NCBI GenBank assembly: GCA_016721005.1
Contig: JADKJM010000014.1
Coordinates: 1-64,000 of the forward strand
Source: Flavobacteriales bacterium
GTDB lineage: Bacteria; Bacteroidota; Bacteroidia; Flavobacteriales_F; PHOS-HE28
Direction of reading: 5' to 3'
DNA length: 64,000 nt
The position numbers and the translations under genes are program-made. The notes beneath the pieces were generated by a model. The model ran no database searches. It saw only the letters and a list, made by a program, of their open reading frames with translations, and was not told the DNA's origin. Below are positions 37,338 to 44,914 of this stretch, piece by piece; position 1 is the stretch's first letter; each line of letters starts with the position of its first letter.

Positions 37338-37474
37338 GGACGGTGACCCGACCTGCTCGGAGGCTGTCACCGCGGACAGATCCTTCGGTGGCGATGGTTC
37401 ACGCAGGGTCCCGGAACGGGAGACCCTGCAAAGGCGGAGAATACCTTGGAACTCCGGATCCGTCGCAGCGAAGG

Positions 37475-37930
37475 CTACCGCGACACTTTGGAACTGAGTA
37501 TGCCGTATGTGCTGTGATGCGTTGTGGAACGTACTTGCACGAAGATCTTACCGGTCTGATCGTGGATCTGTGCCCAGCTAGCGGAGAAACGCGCTATACC
37601 TCCATCTCGGGCGATGTCGGGATCAAGATCCGTTCTCGTCCCATCGTCCGACAACGCGGCCATCCATACGGTGCATGTCTCGCAGTCGTTCACAAATGCC
37701 ACCACCACGTAGTTGGTCCCCGCCTGGAACTCCCGGCTATCGAAGAGGAGGCTCTGCCCATCCGCACCGTCTTCCCACGTATCAACGGCACCATGGTCCA
37801 ATATCGTGTATTCGTTCTCAACGGCCTCCTTCATCTCGATCTTCGCCAACTCGTTGAGGTCTTGTGCATGCAGTGCGACGCATGCACCGCATACCAGTGC
37901 GGCAGGCAATGAAAGGATCCGCTTTTCCAT
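37475..37930 (-). CDS. Hypothetical secreted protein
   Basis: 151-residue protein with signal peptide MEKRILSLPAALVCGACVALHAQ from the ATG at 37930; the longer open frame upstream lacks coding character. The mature part has a cysteine pair (VNDCETCTVW) and alternating hydrophobic strands (TNYVVVAFVNDCETCTVWMA, GKIFVQVRSTTHHSTYGILS), suggesting a small beta sandwich. An ATATTTG box 4 nt upstream of the ATG supports the start. No family recognised. Confidence 0.7.
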   Translation of the reverse strand: MEKRILSLPAALVCGACVALHAQDLNELAKIEMKEAVENEYTILDHGAVDTWEDGADGQSLLFDSREFQAGTNYVVVAFVNDCETCTVWMAALSDDGTRTDLDPDIARDGGIARFSASWAQIHDQTGKIFVQVRSTTHHSTYGILSSKVSR

Positions 37931-37934
37931 GGAA

Positions 37935-37942
37935 CAAATATC
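37935..37942 (-). promoter_or_regulatory. Putative -7 box GATATTTG, 4 nt before the ATG at 37930
   Basis: Shares ATTTG and the 4-nt spacing with the other leaderless-type starts; the first base departs from TANNTTTG. Confidence 0.35.
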
Positions 37943-38288
37943 CGGGGCAACCCGGCTGATCGCAAGGGTGAACAATGGGCAGGGTCGCAGAACGAAGATC
38001 CTGCAAAGGTTTAAGCGACCCACCTCGGAACCGCAGTAAGGTGAAGGGTCGGAACTCTTGCGCCCGAGAGGGAGAAACACTACACCACCGCCCAAGCCGC
38101 GAGCGAGAGGCGGCCAACATCTTGGATGCTGAGCTTATCCGCGCATCCACCGCCAGGAAGTAGAAAAGGGCGGGCTTCCCGCTAAGGCGGGACAGGTCGT
38201 GCTGGGCGATGTCCATCACTTTGCAGGCCACTGACGGATGGGACCGCACCTGTACCTTCGGGTCATTCTCACCCGCCACCTCCAGCAC
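37943..38288. other. Intergenic region with a palindromic repeat, no gene seen
   Basis: About 345 nt between divergent genes. Only short open frames without coding features are present. It contains the palindrome at 38177-38192 with its trailing ACAGGTCGTG. The rest has no recognisable structure. Confidence 0.6.
38177..38201 (+). repeat. Palindromic repeat TCCCGC-TAAG-GCGGGA plus ACAGGTCGTG-type tail
   Basis: One of four copies in the window (also 40559-40578 inverted, 51616-51643, 52582-52606). Six-base arms and a 4-nt loop are followed by CAGGTYGTG. Confidence 0.7.
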
Positions 38289-39524
38289 ATGAGCCAGCGT
38301 TCTCTATTCCTCTACATCTCTGCGCTGCTCGTGCAGGGCACCATGGGCCAGGCCAACTGCGGCCAGACTTCCACCGGGATGGTCCCCATCAACGACCTGG
38401 GCACCGGCACCTACATGGGCATGATGGGCGGGCTCTATCCCAATGGCCTTAATGTGCGACCCACTGCACACCAGGCTGCCGGGCTTGCTTTCGCCGCGCA
38501 GGTGCAACCACTGGATACGACCGGCGCCCCTGATCCCGAGAACGGAAAGGTCGTTTGGTTGAGCATCGGCTTCTCCAATGCCACACAAGAAACCCAGGCC
38601 TTCATACCCATGGCCACCGCACTGCCCGACCTGAACCCGAAACTGGTATTGGTGGATGGCGCGCTGGGTGGGCAAACGGCCGCTATCCTTTCCACGCCGA
38701 CCAACCCCGGCTATGCCGCCTATTGGAACACCGTGATCAACCGCCTTTCAGCGGCCGGGGTAACGGACCAGCAAGTGCAGGCCATTTGGCTGAAGGACGA
38801 TAACCAAGCCACCCTTCCCATCGAAGAGCACTCCGACTCGGTGCATGTCCAATTCAAACGCATCACCCACGAATTGCACGACCGCTTTCCGAATGCGCAC
38901 CTCTGTTACATCGCCAGCAGGATCTATGCGGGCTACGCCAGCAGCGCTTTGAACCCCGAGCCCTACGCCTACCGCAACGGGTGGACGATGAAGCAATTGA
39001 TCGGCGAGCAGATCGCGGGCGACCCGGAATTGCAACACAGCGGTGCAGGCGCGAACGCCCCTTGGCTTTCGTGGGGCGTGTACCTATGGGCCGATGGCAC
39101 CACCCCGCGCAGCGATGGGCTAACATGGGTCTGTCCGGACGATTATCAGAACGATGGCACACATCCATCCACGATCGGTCGCGCGAAAGTGGCCACGCTG
39201 CTCCTGGACTTCTTTACCACCGACAGCACCACATGCAGTTGGTTCCTGAACGACTGCGGCATAAGCACCGGCGTTGCGCAAGTGGAAGGACCATCACTGT
39301 CCGTGTTCCCGAACCCCGCCATCTCCACCATGACCATCAGCGGACTGCCACTTGGTGCATCGGTCATCGCTGTGTTCGACGGCAGTGGGCGCCGAGTACT
39401 CGGGGCATCGCTCAGCACGGCAGGCAATGTGATGGATGTTGGCGCGCTCTCTTCCGGCGTTTACCAACTGGTGGTGTATGGTGAACGCATCCGCACCGCA
39501 CGCTTCGTGATCGCGCAACGCTGA
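38289..39524 (+). CDS. SGNH-hydrolase-like secreted protein with T9SS type A sorting domain
   Basis: 411-residue exported protein; start 38289 (MSQRSLFLYISALLVQGTMG) gives a signal peptide. The central domain is SGNH/GDSL-like: block I appears as WLSIGFSNAT, and block V as NDGTHPSTIGRAKVATLLLD with the catalytic D-x-x-H. The lipase/esterase role is therefore plausible but the block I serine context is atypical. The C-terminus (LSVFPNPAISTMTISGLPLG ... GVYQLVVYGERIRTARFVIA) is a clear T9SS type A domain. It is followed directly by stranded gene fragments. Confidence 0.78.
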   Translation: MSQRSLFLYISALLVQGTMGQANCGQTSTGMVPINDLGTGTYMGMMGGLYPNGLNVRPTAHQAAGLAFAAQVQPLDTTGAPDPENGKVVWLSIGFSNATQETQAFIPMATALPDLNPKLVLVDGALGGQTAAILSTPTNPGYAAYWNTVINRLSAAGVTDQQVQAIWLKDDNQATLPIEEHSDSVHVQFKRITHELHDRFPNAHLCYIASRIYAGYASSALNPEPYAYRNGWTMKQLIGEQIAGDPELQHSGAGANAPWLSWGVYLWADGTTPRSDGLTWVCPDDYQNDGTHPSTIGRAKVATLLLDFFTTDSTTCSWFLNDCGISTGVAQVEGPSLSVFPNPAISTMTISGLPLGASVIAVFDGSGRRVLGASLSTAGNVMDVGALSSGVYQLVVYGERIRTARFVIAQR

Positions 39525-39536
39525 AGGTTCGAATAG

Positions 39537-39703
39537 GACCGGGCTGTGACGAAAAGGGCTTCCCCTACAAACTGATCGCCCACCGCATGGGCATCGCGCT
39601 CTCCACCGTACACACCCACCGCAGCAAGGTGTTCGAGAAGCTGAAGGTGCCCAGCCGCACGGCGCTGATGCTGCTGGCAGTGCGGCTTGGGTTGAGGGTG
39701 CGT
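39537..39703 (+). pseudogene. Stranded 3' fragment of a LuxR-type HTH gene
   Basis: Translates as CDEKGFPYKLIAHRMGIALS, then TVHTHRSKVFEKLKVPSRTA, matching residues 31-80 of the intact gene at 49318-49563 (CDEKGFSYKLIADHMGISVN, TVHSHRRKVFAKLKVPTRIA). Only the 3' third is present, with no start or upstream part, and it runs straight into the dockerin fragment. It is a pseudogene remnant. Confidence 0.85.
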
Positions 39704-39705
39704 GG

Positions 39706-39781
39706 AGCGCCAACGCGATCCGATCCTGCAGAATATCGGCGGGAGCGTGCCCACGAATACGCGGGTGGGGCAGTTGCCGTG
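39706..39781 (+). pseudogene. Stranded 3' end of a dockerin-tailed gene
   Basis: Nucleotides match the last unit of the esterase gene at 36904-36986 (encoding RDPILENIGGSVPTNTRVGQLP in that gene, here ending in the same GTGGGGCAGTTGCCGTGA). It is joined to the LuxR-type fragment upstream and is the left end of the duplicated block. No intact reading frame is left. Confidence 0.85.
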
Positions 39782-39818
39782 AAGCCGCACTCCGAGCAAT
39801 GCGCGGAGCCAGCCCCCT

Positions 39819-40121
39819 TCAGTGCGTGGCCAACTTCCGCACCATCTCCTGCGTGAAGGTGGAGGCATCCGGCCCATAGGCGTCCACCAGGATCCCGCGG
39901 ATGCGATGGTCCTTCGAGCTGATGGCGTACACGATGCTCTGGTCCTCCGGATCGCTCATGCCCTCGAAGCGGTGGAACTCATCGATCTCGAATTGATCGG
40001 GTGAGAGGCTGATGTCGCGTGCGTCACAGACCAGGCAATGTTCCGCAGCCGTAAGATCGTCGGTATACCCTCGGCGCTGCAGGTCGTCCACGGCTTCTGA
40101 GAGGGTGGTGTAGGCGGGCAT
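39819..40121 (-). CDS. Conserved Bacteroidota 100-residue protein (copy 2 of two)
   Basis: Near-identical to the gene at 37023-37325 (RRGYTDDLTAAEHC in place of RRGYTYDLTAAEHC). A longer frame to 40274 exists, but the ATG at 40121 keeps the same length and start as copy 1 and again has a TACCTTCA box 4 nt upstream, so the promoter was duplicated with the gene. Intact, so probably expressed. Function unknown. Confidence 0.85.
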   Translation of the reverse strand: MPAYTTLSEAVDDLQRRGYTDDLTAAEHCLVCDARDISLSPDQFEIDEFHRFEGMSDPEDQSIVYAISSKDHRIRGILVDAYGPDASTFTQEMVRKLATH

Positions 40122-40125
40122 GTGG

Positions 40126-40133
40126 TGAAGGTA
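40126..40133 (-). promoter_or_regulatory. Putative -7 box TACCTTCA, 4 nt before the copy-2 ATG
   Basis: Duplicated together with the gene; same sequence and spacing as at 37330-37337. Confidence 0.45.
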
Positions 40134-40558
40134 GGACGGTGACCCGACCTGCTTGGAGGCTGTCACCGCGGACAGGAGATCCTTCGGTGGCGATGGTTTA
40201 CGCAGGGCCCCGGAACGGGGAGACCCTGCAAAGGCCGAAGATCGTTTCAGCTGCGGCCGCGCCAGTGCTCGCACACGCCAACATCGCGGACTTCGGTGTC
40301 AAACTCTCGGACCATCCGCATTTGACCATTGCTGCCGGGTTGAAACCCGCGCAGTTCGCAACTGCATGGCACGCGCTTTCCAACACCACGTTCAGTGAGG
40401 TGTTCGCCGTGGAGCAGGTGATGCTTATGAAACGGGAACTATCACCGACTTGTCGTTATGCGCCGGTGCGGAACTACTGGTTGCGCACTTCATAAGGGGC
40501 GCAACAAGAAGAGGCAGTCCGGAGAAGTGATGTAATGAGAGTGCCACGAGTTGCAATA

Positions 40559-40578
40559 CCTGTCCCGCCTTAGCAGGA
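40559..40578 (-). repeat. Palindromic repeat, inverted copy (CCTGTCCCGCCTTAGCAGGA)
   Basis: Reverse complement is TCCTGCTAAGGCGGGACAGG, matching the family at 38177, 51616 and 52582 with one change in the left arm. Confidence 0.65.
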
Positions 40579-40850
40579 CTCGCGGCAGCGGTGTGGCGCT
40601 GCTTGTTGGAAGCGGTCAACAGGAGCGCGGAGACCGGGGTGCCCTGCGAAGGCACAGAACGAAACACGAACACCGCACGCCGTTAGGTTCTTGCGCCCAC
40701 CTCTCGGTGACCGTGCCACGTACCCCTCTGACAGGGTTCCAGCGTGCGGCGTTCAACGGTGTGAAAATAAGCAGGATCGGCCGCTTTGAGTGTGGGACGA
40801 CTCAATGCGGAGACCACGACTGAGTTTGGATCTGAACGTCCTCCGGGTAA

Positions 40851-40918
40851 CGGGACTGCGGCTCAAGGCCGCAGTGACGCTCGCGGGTACGTCACTGCGG
40901 CCTTGAGCCGCAGTCCCG
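40851..40918. repeat. Nested inverted repeat with self-folding arms (REPIN-like)
   Basis: Two perfect 29-base arms (40851-40879 and 40890-40918) around a 10-nt spacer. Each arm contains its own hairpin, CTGCGGC-TCAAG-GCCGCAG. So the element can form either one long stem or two small hairpins, the architecture of paired REP sequences. Only this copy was found in the window. Confidence 0.85.
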
Positions 40919-41166
40919 CCGGAAGAATGAAGCATTGACGAAGTCTGGTTGTGAAGCAAAGCGAAACGCCCTACATCGTCTGGTGCCTAATGCCACCTTG
41001 CGGCCGACACGTCCATGTACCCCGTTTTCAGGGGGTCCGATGTGGAGCGCTTCAGGGTCGAAGGTAGGATCGCAAAGGGGCATACACCCGGATCGAAAGG
41101 CATTGGAGTTCGATCGCGAAGTCGAAAGGTATCCGGGCAAATCGTTTCCTTGCGAAGCCTACCCCC

Positions 41167-44157
41167 ATGCCCCTCTCCCGCACCGAGATCCGCCGCCGCG
41201 CCACCGGCTTCGCGAAGCGATGGGAGGCCGCGCACAACGAGGACGCCGATGCCAAGCCGTTCTGGGGCGAGTTCTTCGAGGTCTTCGGCGTACGGGCGCG
41301 CACCGTGGGCAGCTACGAGCTGCATGTGAAGAAGCTCAGTAAAGCCGACGGCTACATCGACTACTTCTGGCCCGGCACTTTGTTGGTGGAACACAAGAGC
41401 AAGGGCAAGGACCTGGACAAAGCCTTCATCCAAGCCAACGACTATTTCCACGGACTGAAGGAGTATGAGAAGCCGCGCTACTTGTTGGTGAGCGACTTCG
41501 AGCGCTTCCGGCTGAAGGACCTGGAGACCGGCACGCTCACCGAACTCACGCTCGCCGAGTTGCCCAAGCGCACGGAGGTCTTCGACTTCATCAGCGGGTG
41601 GAGTGCGCCGAAGCCCTTGGAGCAGGACCCCGTGAACCGCAGGGCCGCCGAACTGATGGCGCGCTTGCACGACGAACTGAAAGCGAGCGGCTACGAGGGT
41701 CACGCATTGGAGCACTACTTGGTGCGCTTGCTCTTCTGCCTCTTCGCCGATGACACCGGCATTTTTGAGCAGCAGGTGTTCTACGACTTCGTGGAAGGCC
41801 ACACCCGCGAGGATGGCACCGATGTGGGCGCGCAACTCGCGTGGCTCTTCCAATTGCTGAACACACCCGATGCCCAGCGCGCCAAGAACCTGGACGACCG
41901 CTGGAAGGACTTCCACTACATCAACGGCAAGCTCTTCGAGGAAACGCTGCCCATTGCGAGTTGGGATGCGGTGATGCGCACCACCCTGCTGGAATGCGCC
42001 GCGCTGGATTGGACCAACATCAGCCCGGCCATCTTCGGCGCCATGTTCCAAGGGGTGATGGACCCCAAGGCCCGCCGCGACCTCGGCGCGCACTACACCA
42101 GCGAGCAGAACATCCTCAAGCTCATCAAGCCGCTCTTTCTGGATGAGTTGTGGGAGGAGTTCAACAAGGTGAAGGGCAGCAAGGCGCAACTGGACCGCTT
42201 CCACCACAAGCTTGCGGAATTGCGTTTCCTGGATCCCGCGTGCGGCTGCGGCAACTTCCTCGTGATCACCTACCGCGAGCTGCGGCGCTTGGAAGTGGAG
42301 GTGATCAAGGCGCAGAAGAAAGGCCAGCAAGTGGTGAATGTGGATACGCTCATCCTTTTGAACGTGGACCAGTTCTACGGCATCGAGATCGAGGAATTCC
42401 CCGCGCAGATCGCGCAGGTGGCATTGTGGCTCACGGACCACCAGATGAACCAGGAGATCAGTGCGGCCTTTGGCGAATACGTGGTGCGCATTCCGTTGCG
42501 CAAGAGCGCGACCATTGCGCATGCGAATGCGCTGCGCATCGATTGGCAGAGCCTACTTACTGGTGAGCGTCATGCCGGAAGCCGGGCGATCGAAGATCGC
42601 GGACCCATCACGAACGTCACTCCGGAAGGCGGGCACCGCGAAGCGGTGGGGACCCGCCTATCCGGAGTCTCACAAATGCCTAACGGATCGCAGGGCATGG
42701 GTGAGACTCCGGGTCGCGCTCGCGGAGCCTCGCTTGCCCGGAGTGACGTGCGCAATCAGAGTGGCGACGAGCCGCGCTACGACTACATCCTCGGCAACCC
42801 GCCGTTCGTGGGCAGCAAGATGATGAGTGCGGACATGCGCGCCGACCTCGAAGGTGCCATGGTGGGCTGGCCGAAGGCAGGCACCTTGGACTTCGTGTGC
42901 GCGTGGTACGGCTTGGCGGCGCGCTACATGAAAGCACACGGCAACGGGCATACGCGGTGTGCCTTCGTGAGCACCAACAGCATTTGCCAAGGCGAACAGG
43001 TCTCGGCGCTGTGGGCGCCCTTGTTGGCACAAGGCATCAAGATCCACTTCGCGCACCGCACTTTCCGGTGGAACAACGATGCGCGGGGCATTGCGGCGGT
43101 GCATTGCGTGATCGTGGGCTTTGGCGATACCGACATTGCGCGCAAGCGCATCTTCAGTTACGCCGATGCGCGCGGCGAAGCCACGGAAGAGATCGCGAAC
43201 AACATCAACCCGTATTTGGTGGATGGGCGCGATGTGATCATACCTAGCCGGAGCAAGCCGCTTTGTAATGTGCCGGAGATCGGCATCGGCAATAAGCCCA
43301 TAGACGGCGGCCACTACCTCTTCACTACCGAAGAGCGTGACGCCTTCATTCAACTTGAACCTGCATCGAAGCCGTTCTTCAAGCGTTGGTTGGGCAGCGA
43401 TGAATTCTTGAACGGTTGGGAACGCTGGTGTCTTTGGTTGGGCGATTGTCCACCCGATGAGTTGCGCCGTTTGCCGGAAGCGATGAAGCGCGTGCAGGCA
43501 GTGCGACAAGTACGCCTTGACAGCAAGAGCGCACCGACACAGAAGTTGGCGGACACGCCAACGCGTTTCCATGTCGAGAACATGCCGCACTCCACCTACT
43601 TGATCATTCCGGAAGTATCGAGTGAGCGCCGCCGGTTCATTCCGATCGGGTACGAAGAACCAGACACGCTTGCGAGCAACCTTGTCAAGATCGTGCCGAA
43701 TGCAAGCCCTTATCACTTTGGCATTCTCAGCAGCACCATGCACAACGCGTGGATGCGTTCAGTTGCGGGTCGGTTGAAGAGCGACTACCGCTACTCGAAG
43801 GACATCGTCTACAACAACTACCCCTGGCCGGAGTCGCCCACCGAATCGCAGCGCACGGCGGTGGAGCAAGCGGCGCAAGGCGTGCTGAATGCGCGGGCCG
43901 CGCACCAAATGCCCCTCACCCCCAGCCCCTCTCCCAAGGAGAGGGGGGCATCCCTCGCCGATCTGTACGACCCGCTTACCATGCCGCCCAACTTGGTAAA
44001 GGCCCACGCCGCACTGGACAGCGCCGTGGACAAGTGCTACCGCAAGACGCCCTTTACCAGCGAGCCGCAACGGGTGGCGTATTTGTTCGAGTTGTATGAG
44101 AAGTACACGAGTGGGTTGTTGGCGGGGGTGAAACCAAAGAGGAAGAAGAAGGGATGA
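41167..44157 (+). CDS. MmeI-like type IIL restriction-modification enzyme
   Basis: Single-chain enzyme of 996 residues that both methylates adenine on one strand and cuts DNA at a distance (MmeI family; related to the DrmMI methylase of DISARM). N-terminal nuclease: GYIDYFWPGTLLVEHKSKG, with D65-x9-E75-x-K77 exactly as in MmeI. Helical connector: RLLFCLFADDTGIFEQQVF. Methyltransferase: motif I DPACGCGNFL at residue 356 and motif IV NPPF at residues 544-547. A target-recognition domain follows. Between about residues 465 and 538 an in-frame insertion made of palindromic DNA separates motifs usually closer together. Near the end, residues around 917-930 read PLTPSPSPKERGA, a second repeat-derived insertion. 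No partner gene is needed. Confidence 0.92.
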   Translation: MPLSRTEIRRRATGFAKRWEAAHNEDADAKPFWGEFFEVFGVRARTVGSYELHVKKLSKADGYIDYFWPGTLLVEHKSKGKDLDKAFIQANDYFHGLKEYEKPRYLLVSDFERFRLKDLETGTLTELTLAELPKRTEVFDFISGWSAPKPLEQDPVNRRAAELMARLHDELKASGYEGHALEHYLVRLLFCLFADDTGIFEQQVFYDFVEGHTREDGTDVGAQLAWLFQLLNTPDAQRAKNLDDRWKDFHYINGKLFEETLPIASWDAVMRTTLLECAALDWTNISPAIFGAMFQGVMDPKARRDLGAHYTSEQNILKLIKPLFLDELWEEFNKVKGSKAQLDRFHHKLAELRFLDPACGCGNFLVITYRELRRLEVEVIKAQKKGQQVVNVDTLILLNVDQFYGIEIEEFPAQIAQVALWLTDHQMNQEISAAFGEYVVRIPLRKSATIAHANALRIDWQSLLTGERHAGSRAIEDRGPITNVTPEGGHREAVGTRLSGVSQMPNGSQGMGETPGRARGASLARSDVRNQSGDEPRYDYILGNPPFVGSKMMSADMRADLEGAMVGWPKAGTLDFVCAWYGLAARYMKAHGNGHTRCAFVSTNSICQGEQVSALWAPLLAQGIKIHFAHRTFRWNNDARGIAAVHCVIVGFGDTDIARKRIFSYADARGEATEEIANNINPYLVDGRDVIIPSRSKPLCNVPEIGIGNKPIDGGHYLFTTEERDAFIQLEPASKPFFKRWLGSDEFLNGWERWCLWLGDCPPDELRRLPEAMKRVQAVRQVRLDSKSAPTQKLADTPTRFHVENMPHSTYLIIPEVSSERRRFIPIGYEEPDTLASNLVKIVPNASPYHFGILSSTMHNAWMRSVAGRLKSDYRYSKDIVYNNYPWPESPTESQRTAVEQAAQGVLNARAAHQMPLTPSPSPKERGASLADLYDPLTMPPNLVKAHAALDSAVDKCYRKTPFTSEPQRVAYLFELYEKYTSGLLAGVKPKRKKKG
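42563..42760. repeat. In-frame palindromic insertion inside the MmeI-like gene
   Basis: Contains nested inverted repeats: CGTCACTCCGG (42615-42625) with CCGGAGTGACG (42738-42748), and inside it CCGGAGTCTCAC (42662-42673) with GTGAGACTCCGG (42701-42712), the loop itself holding ATGCC/GGCAT. It encodes low-complexity GPITNVTPEGGHREAVGTRL and similar, absent from the usual family pattern between the SAM domain and NPPF. Confidence 0.75.
43912..43949 (+). repeat. GC-rich palindromic repeat inside the MmeI-like gene end
   Basis: CCCCTCTCC-CAA-GGAGAGGGG (43926-43946) with a CCCTCACCCCCAG leader; translated as TPSPSPKERG. The same type of element recurs in the next 950 bases. Confidence 0.75.
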
Positions 44158-44170
44158 GTAAGCGTGAATA

Positions 44171-44207
44171 CAGCCCCTCCCCGGCCCTCCCCGCCGGTGA
44201 GGGGGGA
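44171..44207 (+). repeat. GC-rich palindromic repeat, intergenic
   Basis: GCCCCTCCCC then GGCCCTCCCCGCCGGTGAGG, continuing as a run of G; related to the repeats at 43912 and 44381. It lies just behind the MmeI-like gene stop. Confidence 0.6.
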
Positions 44208-44230
44208 GTGCGCGCTACGCTTGCACCATA

Positions 44231-44292
44231 TGCACAACCTCAGCTCGGAGCGCTCTGACCCTCTCCCCCGGAGAGGGCAGGGTGAGGCGCGC
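44231..44292 (+). repeat. 62-bp direct repeat, left copy (matches the DUF559 3' end)
   Basis: Aligns over its length with 44812-44872: both contain GCACAACCT, then CTCGGAGC, CTCTGACCCT, a C-rich/G-rich palindrome, and GGCGCGC. The right copy spans the last codons and stop of the DUF559 gene, so the left copy is a stranded 3' end. Confidence 0.75.
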
Positions 44293-44322
44293 ATTGGCCT
44301 CGCGCGGCATTGCATTTCGATC

Positions 44323-44330
44323 TACCTTCC
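44323..44330 (+). promoter_or_regulatory. Putative -7 box TACCTTCC, 5 nt before the DUF559 ATG
   Basis: TANNTTTG-like, with a 5-nt gap to the ATG at 44336; supports the long start of that gene. Confidence 0.4.
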
Positions 44331-44335
44331 ACTGC

Positions 44336-44839
44336 ATGAACGAACGCGGCAACGATCCGGGGAAGGCGGGGAAGAATTGTAGCCCCTCCCCGGCCCTTCC
44401 GCCGTATGGCGGGGAGGGGGAAGCTCTTAGTGGGCGTGGTGCTGCGGGCGCAGTACATGGCTTGCACACGGCCAACGTGAAGATCTACGCACGGCTGAAA
44501 GGCTATGCCAAGGAGATGCGCCAGAACCCTACACCGGCAGAGCGGGTGCTGTGGCGCGCGCTGCGCGGCGATAAGACCGGCGTGTATTTCAGGCGCCAGC
44601 ACGTCTTGGGCAATTTCATCGTTGACTTCGTTTCGTTGGATCGCCGTTTGGTGGTCGAAGTGGATGGCGACATCCACGACCACCAGCAGGCCGAGGATGC
44701 GTTGCGCACGCAGTGGCTGAAACAGACGAGCTTCCATGTGCTGCGTTTTCGCAACGAGGAAGTGCTACATCATCTGGACAGCGTGGTGCTACGCATCAAG
44801 CAAGCCATTGCTGCACAACCTTCGCTCGGAGCACTCTGA
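44336..44839 (+). CDS. DUF559 domain protein (Vsr-like endonuclease fold)
   Basis: 167-residue protein with a DUF559 domain from about residue 48: RLKGYAKEMRQNPTPAERVL, WRALRGDKTGVYFRRQHVLG, FIVDFVSLDRRLVVEVDGDI, and FHVLRFRNEEVLHHLDSVVL. The fold is that of very-short-patch-repair-like PD-(D/E)XK nucleases; the acidic residues in VDF and VEVDGDIH fit an active site. The first 47 residues (KNCSPSPALPPYGGEGEALS) come from a GC-rich palindromic repeat, so the ancestral start may be the GTG at 44477. A -7 box upstream of 44336 favours the long form. The gene is flanked by 62-bp direct repeats. Confidence 0.8.
   Translation: MNERGNDPGKAGKNCSPSPALPPYGGEGEALSGRGAAGAVHGLHTANVKIYARLKGYAKEMRQNPTPAERVLWRALRGDKTGVYFRRQHVLGNFIVDFVSLDRRLVVEVDGDIHDHQQAEDALRTQWLKQTSFHVLRFRNEEVLHHLDSVVLRIKQAIAAQPSLGAL
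44381..44420 (+). repeat. GC-rich palindromic repeat in the DUF559 5' region
   Basis: CCCCTCCCCGGCCCTTCCGC, then CGTATGGCGGGGAGGGGG; includes the TCCGCC-GTAT-GGCGGGGA palindrome. Read in frame as SPSPALPPYGGEGE. Confidence 0.7.
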
Positions 44840-44872
44840 CCCTCCCCCTCGGGGAGGGCAGGGAGGGGCGCG
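44812..44872 (+). repeat. 62-bp direct repeat, right copy (DUF559 3' end)
   Basis: Covers the codons for AAQPSLGAL, the TGA and the following CCCTCCCC-TC-GGGGAGGG hairpin. It pairs with 44231-44292. Confidence 0.75.
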
Positions 44873-44902
44873 CTATGGCCCGTGCGGTTCGTCTGGGCCG
44901 CC

Positions 44903-44910
44903 TAACTTTC
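44903..44910 (+). promoter_or_regulatory. Putative -7 box TAACTTTC, 4 nt before the ATPase ATG
   Basis: TANNTTTG-like with the 4-nt register; the likely promoter of the ATPase/Toprim gene pair. Confidence 0.5.
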
Positions 44911-44914
44911 CGCC

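Larger units (their letters stand above)
36904..37441. repeat. Duplicated block, copy 1 (about 535 bp)
   Basis: Near-identical to 39709-40240. The block covers the last dockerin-like unit of the esterase gene, the whole 100-residue minus-strand gene and about 115 nt beyond its start. Differences are scattered substitutions and small indels. The two copies are direct repeats 2.8 kb apart. Confidence 0.85.
39709..40240. repeat. Duplicated block, copy 2
   Basis: Second copy of 36904-37441, including the small minus-strand gene and flanks. It diverges from copy 1 after about 40240. Confidence 0.85.
40241..41166. other. Gene-poor region with palindromic elements
   Basis: More than 900 nt without a convincing gene. 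A weak plus-strand frame to 40495 (FGVKLSDHPHLTIAAGLKPA, then QFATAWHALSNTTFSEVFAV) has some protein-like sequence but no start that avoids the duplicated block and no known family. The region contains the inverted palindrome at 40559-40578 and the nested 29-bp inverted repeat at 40851-40918. A short hairpin ACCCC-GTTTTCA-GGGGT lies near 41018-41036. It marks the entry to the defence island. Confidence 0.6.

Noticed and set aside
40139..40495. Plus-strand open frame of 118 codons after the duplicated block
   Set aside because: Its first third lies in the duplicated non-coding flank and no family or promoter was seen; the last 60 residues look protein-like but are not enough for a call.
40987..42522. 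Minus-strand open frame of 511 codons opposite the MmeI-like gene
   Set aside because: Antisense shadow; the plus strand has the D-EXK and methyltransferase motifs.
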